Below are positions 38,332 through 45,276 of a stretch of DNA of 64,000 nt, one piece after another. Position numbers and translations under genes: made by a program. Origin of the DNA: Paractinoplanes abujensis (GTDB taxonomy: Bacteria; Actinomycetota; Actinomycetes; Mycobacteriales; Micromonosporaceae); NCBI RefSeq assembly GCF_014204895.1, contig NZ_JACHMF010000001.1, forward strand, positions 2,666,001-2,730,000, in the 5' to 3' direction. The stretch's first letter is position 1; every line of letters starts with the position of its first letter. The notes beneath the pieces were generated by a model. The model did no database searches and was not told where the DNA came from. It worked only from the letters and a program-made list of their open reading frames with translations.

Positions 38332-39432
38332 CTACTCGGGTTCGTCGAGGATGGTCAGCGCGGCCGAGACGATGGCGTTGAGCCGCTGCCGGTCGGAGAG
38401 CGCGCCGGTCACCCCGCCCAGCGGGTCGCCGCCGCCGTGCGGGGCCCGGTCGAGGGTGCCGGTGAAGACGCCACCGAAGACCGTGCGGACCACCTCGGCC
38501 ACCGCCGCCTCGGCTGGTTCCCCGCGGCCGATCCGGTCGCCGATGTCCCGTACGGCGTCGGCGGCCAGGCGGCGCAGCTCCGACTCGACACGGTCGTCGG
38601 GGTCGCCCAGGCCGAGCGGGGCGACCGGTTCCCCGTACGGGTCGAGGGTCATCGCCATGACGGGCGGCTGCTTGGCCCCGAGCGGGCGTTCCACGAAGGA
38701 CGCGAACCACTCGGGGCGGCTGCGCATGACCGTCAGCACCTGGTCGATCTCGCGGCGCACGGTGGCCGGGTCGCTGCCCGGCCAGTCGCCGGTGCAGGCG
38801 GCGCGTTCCTGGGCCCACGACTCCAGCGGCCACAGCTCGCTGCCCGCGGTGCCGCTGACCCCGACCCAGACCAGGATGTCGACGGCCAGGGTGGTCAGCC
38901 AGCGGTCGCGGCACAGCCCGTCGGCCAGCCAGCCGGGCAGCCGCGGCCGCTGCAGCGCGCCCCGTTCGCCGCGCCGCCGCCGGTGGGCGTTGACCGTGGC
39001 CGCGCCGACCCGGGTCGCGACCCACGCCTCGAGCTGGCGGATCGGCCGGTCGGCGTGGGCCAGCAGGTCGTCCACGACCGCCTCGACGTCGTCGTGGAAC
39101 CGGTCGAGGCACTCGTCGGCCAGGTTCTCCACGCCGGCCGCGCAGTGGGCGTGGCCGCGCTGCCGCTCGAACCGGCGGGTGATCCGCATGAACACGATCG
39201 GCCACACCAGGTTGTAGGCCGCGCTGGTGAGCCCGGCCCGTTCCGGCCCGCGGGCCGCCGCGGTCAACGTCCCGGTGGCCGCGAGCTCGCGCAGCCGCCG
39301 CTCGGGATCCACCGGTTCCGGCTCGGCCCAGGCCGAACGCGACACGTACAGCCCCGGCGCTTCCCCGTTACGCGGACGGCGGCGCTGGGTGCTGACGTTG
39401 AGGTGCACCGTACGCGCATTCGCAGTGCCCAC
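38332..39432 (-). CDS. Caspase-island flanking protein B, paralogue of flanking protein A
   Basis: A 366-residue soluble protein. It shares with the protein at 34234-35199 the order LRELAATGTL, AAYNLVWPIVF, CAAGVENLADECLDRFHDDV, EAVVDDLL, EAWVATR, RRRRGERGALQRPR and LWPLESWAQER. The FHDD to RRRRG part looks like sigma region 2 but is unproven. It has an extra 40-residue N-terminal extension and a longer, acidic C-terminal region (LAADAVRDIGDRIGRGEPAE). The GTG at 39432 is preferred over an upstream TTG because GGGAG lies seven bases before it. It is convergent with the caspase gene, 57 bp between stops. Confidence 0.55.
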   Translation of the reverse strand: MGTANARTVHLNVSTQRRRPRNGEAPGLYVSRSAWAEPEPVDPERRLRELAATGTLTAAARGPERAGLTSAAYNLVWPIVFMRITRRFERQRGHAHCAAGVENLADECLDRFHDDVEAVVDDLLAHADRPIRQLEAWVATRVGAATVNAHRRRRGERGALQRPRLPGWLADGLCRDRWLTTLAVDILVWVGVSGTAGSELWPLESWAQERAACTGDWPGSDPATVRREIDQVLTVMRSRPEWFASFVERPLGAKQPPVMAMTLDPYGEPVAPLGLGDPDDRVESELRRLAADAVRDIGDRIGRGEPAEAAVAEVVRTVFGGVFTGTLDRAPHGGGDPLGGVTGALSDRQRLNAIVSAALTILDEPE

Positions 39433-39723
39433 CGAGGGCTCCCTTCGTCCGTGGCGATCGGTGGTTGAAGCTTGCTGCAAGCACGCTCGGTCCTCCAGAT
39501 CCCACGCACGGTTAGGCCTCTTCGTAGTCCGATTCGGAACACTCAGGCCACCTATTCCGGGTCCGCCCGCCCGGCCCGACTGGCTTGACTGGTCTGGCCG
39601 CCTGCTCCCATCTCATGACGACGGTCGGGGTGACGCTGTTGCGGATGGCCGTGCGGGCCGCGGAGCACGGCGAGCTGGCGCGTCCGGAGCACACTGGAGG
39701 CCCGAGCAGAGAAGGGCACCTTG

Positions 39724-40122
39724 ATGAACGTCGAACTCATCGCGGCGGCGCTGGCCGCAGGGGCCACGGCCGGCGTTTCGGACGCGGCCGGCGCGGCCGT
39801 GAAGGACGCCTACGACCAGCTCAAGCGTCTCTTGAAGCCGCGGCTGCGCGGCGATGCGCGAGCCGCGTTGGAGTCGGACGAGACCGAGCCGGACGTCTGG
39901 ACGGCCCGGATCGGCGAGGAGCTGACCGCCTCCGGCGCCGACATGGATCCCGAGGTAATGGCCGCGGTCGAGCACCTGCGAGACAGGATCTCCGAAGCAA
40001 CGAAGGTCAACAACAACTTCACCAATGCCTGGGGTGTGCAGAACGGCAATCACAACGTTCAGACCAACTACTTCGGAGACCAGCCACAACGCGGCGTTGC
40101 TGGGAAGAGCACCGGGAGTTAG
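39724..40122 (+). CDS. Small adaptor-like protein with one RHIM-like amyloid motif
   Basis: A 132-residue soluble protein and first gene of a three-gene operon. Residues 1-90 are helical, starting with an Ala/Gly-rich stretch (LIAAALAAGATAGVSDAAGA) and then YDQLKRLLKPRLRGDARAAL. The C-terminus carries the motif GVQNGNHNVQTNYF (residues 104-117), preceded by an Asn-rich linker (VNNNFTNAW). The spacing G-V-Q-x-G-x-x-N-x-Q-x-N-x-F is that of RHIM-like amyloid motifs. The same motif occurs three times in the third gene of the operon, so the two proteins could co-assemble. The ATG has GAAGG upstream. Confidence 0.7.
   Translation: MNVELIAAALAAGATAGVSDAAGAAVKDAYDQLKRLLKPRLRGDARAALESDETEPDVWTARIGEELTASGADMDPEVMAAVEHLRDRISEATKVNNNFTNAWGVQNGNHNVQTNYFGDQPQRGVAGKSTGS
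40033..40074 (+). other. RHIM-like motif in the first operon protein
   Basis: Encodes GVQNGNHNVQTNYF (residues 104-117). It aligns residue for residue with the three motifs in the protein starting at 40866. Confidence 0.7.
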
Positions 40123-40152
40123 CGTGACGACAAAGATCTCCCGGAGGTCTGA

Positions 40153-40869
40153 GTGCGAGCACGACGCGGCGCCGGTGTTCTGGTCCTTGTTCTTGGTGTT
40201 CTGATTTCCCTGGCGGGCTGTTCCCGCGACCACACTCTTTGCGCATACGCGGACGGCCTGGTCAAAGATGCCCGGCTGACCGAGGCGGCCAACGCCTACG
40301 CGGCGGCGACCCGCGCCGAGGAGGGCGACTGCGCCGACGACGGCGCCGACGAGGTGGCCGACCGGCGCCGGACCGCCACCAAGGAGGTGGCCCGGGCCCA
40401 GGCCGCCCTGAGTGGCGGTGATCGGGCCGCGGCGAGGGCATTCTTCGAGAGCGCCCTGCGAACGGACAAGGGTGATCAAGCCGCGCTTCAGGGTCTGCTG
40501 TTGCTGGGCGCGCCGGTCACGCCCGCGCCTGTGCCGACGGTGGTCGTGCACGAGGTCCGGTCCACGTCGGCCCCGGCCTGGCCGTTCTGGGCCACCATCG
40601 CCGTCGCGACAGTAGCCCTGCTGACTGCCGGGGCGGTCTGGTGGTGGGGGCTCAAGGATATGGAACGCGTGAATGCTCAGCTGACCACGGCGCTGCGTCA
40701 GGTTCAGGAACAGGCCGGCAACACCGCCAAGGAAGGGCAGCGGGTCGACGCTCGGATCGAGCAGGCACGACGCACCACCCTCCGCCTTTTCCGCGACGCC
40801 ATGTCCTCGTCGGCGAGTTCAGACAGTTCACGCGAGTCCTACGAGCGGCCATCGGGAGACGTCCCATGA
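40153..40869 (+). CDS. Lipoprotein with second membrane segment and cytoplasmic coiled coil; RHIM operon
   Basis: A 238-residue protein. It begins with a lipoprotein signal (GVLVLVLGVLISLAGC, lipobox LAGC), so the N-terminus should be lipidated outside the cell. The outer part (25-130) is helical and TPR-like (LTEAANAYAAATRAEEGDCA; GDRAAARAFFESALRTDKGD). A true membrane helix follows (PFWATIAVATVALLTAGAVW, about 142-163). The last 70 residues are a cytoplasmic coiled coil (ERVNAQLTTALRQVQEQAGN) and Ser-rich tail. The layout suits a receptor that senses outside and signals inside. The GTG has an excellent ribosome site (GGAGGTCTGA), and its stop overlaps the start of the next gene (ATGA). Confidence 0.65.
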   Translation: MRARRGAGVLVLVLGVLISLAGCSRDHTLCAYADGLVKDARLTEAANAYAAATRAEEGDCADDGADEVADRRRTATKEVARAQAALSGGDRAAARAFFESALRTDKGDQAALQGLLLLGAPVTPAPVPTVVVHEVRSTSAPAWPFWATIAVATVALLTAGAVWWWGLKDMERVNAQLTTALRQVQEQAGNTAKEGQRVDARIEQARRTTLRLFRDAMSSSASSDSSRESYERPSGDVP

Positions 40870-42287
40870 GACCGGACGTCAGACTGACCATCTACGCTAT
40901 TCGGACCGACGGGCGCACCCGCATCGTGCTGCACCGCTCCCTCAACGGCTGGGGGGCTCGGCTCGACGAGTTCTGGATATCTGCTCTTGTTTCCGAGCTG
41001 AACCTCGTCGATGTCGAGCCCTGCCTGCAGAACAGCCCCGCGTGGACGGAACTCCTGCTCGGACTCAGGGTCGACGTGGTGGAAGTGGGATCCGAGCCGC
41101 GTCGGCTCATTCTCAAGCGGTGCCGTAAGAACGGCGACGTAGCGGCGATTCTGGGCGACGTCGAGGAATCCACCACGGCCCTCCTGGTCGTGTCCGCCGA
41201 GCATGGCGACGACAACGGCGTGGTCCGGCCCGCGTTCAGCGATCTGGACCTGTCGCGGCGGGACGCGTTGACCGGCAACTTTCTTCCGGTCCTGCGGGCG
41301 GCCGTCGAGCAGCTCGGTTTGGTTCGTGCACTGCAGAGCCGTCCCGAACCGGCAAGCCCCCGTGAGTACACGATCGGGCGCCGCACCGTTCCCCGGCTCT
41401 CCCCGGCCGCCGACGCCACGCCTGGCATGATCTTGCAGCGCCCCGGCCAGGCCCTGCTGGCGCAGATCAGGTTTCAGGACGTCCGGGGCGCCCAGGTCGG
41501 CCACCACAACGTGCAGGTCAACCGTTTCATCGTGGAACGGCGTGATCGCCCCCTGAACTTCGGCCAGGTTCTCGACGACCCAAAAGTGCGGGAGGCGATG
41601 GCCGCCCTGCTCGCGGAGCCTCGGAACGACGTCCTCCGCGGGCGACTGATCGCCGCTCTTGGCCATGTCTCCGAAGCGGACGTGCGCTCGGATCCGCTCG
41701 TGCTGCAAGCCGGCTACGAAGGGCCAGGCTTCTGGGAGCGGCTGCTGGCGTTCGACGCTCAAGGCTTGCAGGTGGGTGACTACAACAAGCAGCACAACAC
41801 CTTCCGGTACGTCGTAACAGGCGAGCCGAGCGCAGCCGCCTTGCTTCACCACAACCCGAGGCTGGCCATGGTGATCACTGACTACCTCTGCCCCCGGAAA
41901 GGCCGCGCCGGCCTGGGCGACGTCCGGCAGACGATCGTGGAGGCCCTGAACGCCTTGCCCAGCGACGTGGGCCGCGCGCTCGGGACCTCGTTCAAGTCTC
42001 CTGGTAAGAGTCTTCTGATAGCCCGCTCCGACGGAGTCACGGTGGGCGAGAACAACCGGATGAAAAACTCCTTCGAGCAACGGACGAGGGCCGGCACCGC
42101 CACCGTCCGCGGCCTCGACAGGCCGGTCGGCGACGCCCCGGCCCACCCGATGCCGGACGTCCCGGAGATTGTTGTCGAACCCGCGAGCCCCGATACGGCC
42201 CGGCATGGCAACTTCGGCCAGGTCCCCGGCATCACGCCCCGGCACAATCCGGGAACCGGTATCGGCGGAGTTGGGGGAATCGGCTGA
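40866..42287 (+). CDS. Protein with three tandem RHIM-like amyloid motifs
   Basis: A 473-residue soluble protein. Residues 1-170 are an unrecognised alpha/beta domain (RLTIYAIRTDGRTRIVLHRS; ALLVVSAEHGDDNG). The rest is built from about 90-residue units, each a helical segment ending in a RHIM-like motif: GAQVGHHNVQVNRF (208-221), GLQVGDYNKQHNTF (300-313) and GVTVGENNRMKNSF (390-403). All three share G-x-[QT]-V-G-x-x-N-x-[QM]-x-N-x-F with identical spacing. The C-terminal 30 residues are Gly/Pro-rich. Such motifs form cross-beta amyloid cores that pass signals between proteins. Its start overlaps the lipoprotein stop (ATGA). Confidence 0.7.
   Translation: MRPDVRLTIYAIRTDGRTRIVLHRSLNGWGARLDEFWISALVSELNLVDVEPCLQNSPAWTELLLGLRVDVVEVGSEPRRLILKRCRKNGDVAAILGDVEESTTALLVVSAEHGDDNGVVRPAFSDLDLSRRDALTGNFLPVLRAAVEQLGLVRALQSRPEPASPREYTIGRRTVPRLSPAADATPGMILQRPGQALLAQIRFQDVRGAQVGHHNVQVNRFIVERRDRPLNFGQVLDDPKVREAMAALLAEPRNDVLRGRLIAALGHVSEADVRSDPLVLQAGYEGPGFWERLLAFDAQGLQVGDYNKQHNTFRYVVTGEPSAAALLHHNPRLAMVITDYLCPRKGRAGLGDVRQTIVEALNALPSDVGRALGTSFKSPGKSLLIARSDGVTVGENNRMKNSFEQRTRAGTATVRGLDRPVGDAPAHPMPDVPEIVVEPASPDTARHGNFGQVPGITPRHNPGTGIGGVGGIG
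41487..41528 (+). other. RHIM-like motif 1
   Basis: Encodes GAQVGHHNVQVNRF (residues 208-221). Confidence 0.7.
41763..41804 (+). other. RHIM-like motif 2
   Basis: Encodes GLQVGDYNKQHNTF (residues 300-313), 92 residues after motif 1. Confidence 0.7.
42033..42074 (+). other. RHIM-like motif 3
   Basis: Encodes GVTVGENNRMKNSF (residues 390-403), 90 residues after motif 2. The core V-G-x-x-N-x-M is closest to the animal RHIM core. Confidence 0.7.
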
Positions 42288-42301
42288 CCCACTCGGGCGG
42301 T

Positions 42302-43330
42302 TCAGCCGCGGGCCAGCGCCAGGGCGTAGTCGGCCCACCACTGGCCGGCCGGTGGGGCGCCCTTGCCGCAGGCGCCGTCGGACTCGCCGGGGCGTTTGAT
42401 CCAGAGGTAGGCGTCGACCAGTCTGTGGCCGGTTCGCAGGGTGGGCGTGTCGCCCAGCGCGCGGCCCGGCGGGTTGCACCAGTGGCCGTCGTAGTCGCTG
42501 GTCTTCTTGGCCGGGCCGTTGCCGTTGCGGCTGGTGTCGATGACGAAGTGGGCGCCGCCCAGGTGTTTCGACAGTTTGGTGCCGTACGTGACGTTGGCCG
42601 TCGTGGTCTCGAAGTTGGCCACGTTGAGCGCGAAACCGTCGGCACGCTCGACGCCGGCCTTCTTCAGGGCGTCGCCCATCCGAGCCGTGTCGGTGATCCA
42701 GCTCGGGTTGCCGCCGTCCAGGTAGACCTTGAGCTGCTGGTTGGCCGTCAGGGTGTCGATGGCGTGGCCGAGCAGGCGGTAACGTTCGGCGCGTTCGGCA
42801 CTGCTGAGGCAGCCCTGTACGGCCTGGGCCACCGCGTCGGGTTCGACGACGACGATCGCCCGGTGCCCGGTGATGGCGGCCGCGATCGAGCCGACCCAGG
42901 CCTGGTACTCGGCGGCGGTGACCGCGCCGCCGCCGGAGTGGCTGCCGCAGTCGCGCTGCGGGATGCGGTAGAGCGTCAGCACCGGCACCTGGCCCGCGGC
43001 GGCGGCCGCCGTCACGAGCGTCCGGGCCCGTACGGCGGGATCGGTTGTCTCGTCGGCGAACCAGGCCGCCACGGGCCGATCAGCGATCTTGCGGATCAGC
43101 GCGGCGTCGGCCGTCCGGCCCACGGCCTCGTACGTCTTGACCTGCTCCACGGCCGGGCCGGCGGGGTCGACGTACAGGGTGGGCGGGACGGGGGGCGCCG
43201 AGGCGGCCGGGGCGGCGGCCGGACCGTCACGATCGGATACGTACCGCAGGGCCAGCAGCACGAAAAACACCACGACCAGCGCGGACACGAGCAGCACGAA
43301 CACGACGCGCCGACGGCGAACGGCAGCCAC
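42302..43330 (-). CDS. cslZ: GH6 family endoglucanase of the cslA-glxA locus
   Basis: A 342-residue membrane-anchored cellulase. An N-terminal basic stretch and one membrane helix (VVFVLLVSALVVVFFVLL) act as an uncleaved anchor, and a Pro/Ala linker follows. The GH6 domain starts YVDPAGPAVEQVKTYE and has catalytic-site motifs YRIPQRDCGSHSGGGA, VVVEPDAVAQ, YLDGGNPSW and FVIDTSRNGNG. It hydrolyses beta-1,4-glucan by inversion outside the cell. In Streptomyces the equivalent gene CslZ follows cslA and glxA and trims hyphal-tip glucan. The GTG at 43330 is chosen because it overlaps the glxA stop (TAGTG); a GTG six codons upstream is possible. Confidence 0.85.
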   Translation of the reverse strand: MAAVRRRRVVFVLLVSALVVVFFVLLALRYVSDRDGPAAAPAASAPPVPPTLYVDPAGPAVEQVKTYEAVGRTADAALIRKIADRPVAAWFADETTDPAVRARTLVTAAAAAGQVPVLTLYRIPQRDCGSHSGGGAVTAAEYQAWVGSIAAAITGHRAIVVVEPDAVAQAVQGCLSSAERAERYRLLGHAIDTLTANQQLKVYLDGGNPSWITDTARMGDALKKAGVERADGFALNVANFETTTANVTYGTKLSKHLGGAHFVIDTSRNGNGPAKKTSDYDGHWCNPPGRALGDTPTLRTGHRLVDAYLWIKRPGESDGACGKGAPPAGQWWADYALALARG

Positions 43331-45276
43331 TACGCGACCTGCACCCACCGGGCGACCGAGGGCACGCCCTTGTCGTCGACGAGGAACAGCATGTACCAGC
43401 CGGACGGCACGAGGCCCTTGCGCTGCGGGATGCTGATGGCCAATCCGCCCTCCGTCGGCGTGATGTCGACGGCGACCGAACGCTGGTCGACGTCGACCAC
43501 GTGGGTCACGGCGCTGGGCCGCACCAGACGGGCCCGCCGCACGTTCTTGCTGTCGGTACCGAACGTTACCGTCGCACCACGCCTGACCGTGGCAGGCCCA
43601 CCGGTGATGACCGGCCGCTCACCCTGGAAGAGGTACGGCGGGCTGTACACCTCGATGCGCTTCTCGAAGCTGCCCGGGTTCTTGCCGGTCTCGTCGTAGA
43701 GCGGGTCGCTGCCGAGCGTGATGACGCGCCCGTCGGCCAGCAGGATGGCCTCGGAGTGGTAGTTGCGCCCCACCGTGGACTCGGCCGCGGTCGCGAACGA
43801 GTTCGACGCCGGCTGATAGATCTGCGAGGTGAACAGGTCGCTGCGCGGCTTTCCCCCGTACGGGCCTCCGCGGTAACCGGAGGAGCCGCCCGTGGTGAAC
43901 ACCGTGTCGTCGGGCAGCAGCACCGTGCTCAGGTAGCGGACCGGTTCCGGCAGGTCGGGCCCGGGTTCGTAGATCGGGTTGGAGGTGTCGAGGTCGGCGA
44001 TGGCCGTACGGGTGGTCGAGACCGGCGACTCCCCCACCTCACCGCCGCCGAAGATCATGACCTTCTGGTCCTGGGCGGGGGCCAGCAGCACCGACGAGCT
44101 GGTCTCGGTCAGCCGGGGCTGCGCGAGGCCGGGAACCACCTCGAAGCTGTTGTCCTCGAGGTTCCAGAGCCCGGGCGTACGGCCTTCGGTGTCGCTGCCG
44201 TAGCCGGAGTTGGAGCCGGAGAAGAACAGCCGGTCGTCCGCCATCAGGTGCAGCGCGGGATAGGTCGGGAAGTAGCGCTTCAGCTCGGGCGCGGCCACCC
44301 ACTTCCGTTCGGCCCGCAGGTATTTCTCGTTGTCGCCGGGCAGGATGCGGCCGAACTCGTCGAGCCCGGAGACCGCGAGGACGTCGCCGCCGGGCAGCTC
44401 GGCCAGGGTCGGGTACCAGCGGCTCTTGACCATGTCGCCGGTGCGGATGTACTTCTCGGCGACCGGGTCGAACTCGTACGAGGTGTTGTCGCCGCCGTAC
44501 TCCTGCTTCTCCCGCGTGATCTTGTCGGAGACGCCGTACAGGTTGTTCCGGTCCACGCCGGTCAGCCCCTGGATCGTGTACTGGGCGGGCCGGCCGGCGA
44601 TCGCGGCGTTGCCCGGCAGCACCGCGTCGACCCAGACCTCGGCCTCGCCGGCGTGCTGCATCGGGATTCCGCCGTGGTCCATCTGGTGCGCCGCGGGCAC
44701 GGTCACGTCCGCGCGGGTCTCGTAGACGAACCCGGTGGCCGACTCGAGCCGGGTGCCCTTGGGGAACGTACGGGGACCGGCCGTGGCCGACTCGTTCTTG
44801 ATCTTCATGACGCCGGCCGCGTTGGTGATGTCGCCCTCGAGCACCTCGTAGCTCTTGGTGCCGCCCGCGATCAGCAGGTTGCCGTCGGGCAGAAACGTGT
44901 GCCCGGCGCAGAAGACGTCGGTCGGCGTGGGCACCTCGGTGAAGGTGTCGCCCCGGGGGTCGTACAGGATGGTCCGGAACGTGCCGGCCTCGAAGTTCTC
45001 GCGGTTGTTGCCGCTGCCCGCGATGATCAGCACCTTGCCCGTGTTGAGCAGCGCGGCGTGGATGGCGTTGACCTGGAACCCGGCCGGCACGGGCACGCGG
45101 GCCCAGTGGCCGTACCGCTCCTTGTAGGACTGCCGGTTGATCGAGAACGTGTGCAGGGCGTCGGCGCCGAACGCGACCATGGGCCGGTTCACCACCGCGA
45201 CCACCGACAGGACGGCGAGCGCGACCAGACCGGTGCCCAGGCGTCGAGCGAGCGTCGGGCGGGGGCGGGGTGTCAT
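43330..45276 (-). CDS. glxA: Radical copper oxidase GlxA (galactose oxidase-like)
   Basis: A 648-residue secreted oxidase. An N-terminal signal or anchor (GTGLVALAVLSVVAVVNRPM) precedes kelch-type beta-propeller repeats (KVLIIAGSGNNRENFEAGTF; LLIAGGTKSYEVLEG) and a C-terminal Ig-like domain (PATVRRGATVTFGTD; GLVPSGWYMLFLVDDKGVPS). Residues of the Cu/Tyr-Cys cofactor are plausible in DVFCAGHTF and RNYHSEAILLADGRV. GlxA oxidises a glycan made by CslA and is needed for glucan deposition at hyphal tips in Streptomyces. Start and stop each overlap the neighbouring genes (ATGA with cslA, TAGTG with cslZ), so the locus is one operon. Confidence 0.9.
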   Translation of the reverse strand: MTPRPRPTLARRLGTGLVALAVLSVVAVVNRPMVAFGADALHTFSINRQSYKERYGHWARVPVPAGFQVNAIHAALLNTGKVLIIAGSGNNRENFEAGTFRTILYDPRGDTFTEVPTPTDVFCAGHTFLPDGNLLIAGGTKSYEVLEGDITNAAGVMKIKNESATAGPRTFPKGTRLESATGFVYETRADVTVPAAHQMDHGGIPMQHAGEAEVWVDAVLPGNAAIAGRPAQYTIQGLTGVDRNNLYGVSDKITREKQEYGGDNTSYEFDPVAEKYIRTGDMVKSRWYPTLAELPGGDVLAVSGLDEFGRILPGDNEKYLRAERKWVAAPELKRYFPTYPALHLMADDRLFFSGSNSGYGSDTEGRTPGLWNLEDNSFEVVPGLAQPRLTETSSSVLLAPAQDQKVMIFGGGEVGESPVSTTRTAIADLDTSNPIYEPGPDLPEPVRYLSTVLLPDDTVFTTGGSSGYRGGPYGGKPRSDLFTSQIYQPASNSFATAAESTVGRNYHSEAILLADGRVITLGSDPLYDETGKNPGSFEKRIEVYSPPYLFQGERPVITGGPATVRRGATVTFGTDSKNVRRARLVRPSAVTHVVDVDQRSVAVDITPTEGGLAISIPQRKGLVPSGWYMLFLVDDKGVPSVARWVQVA

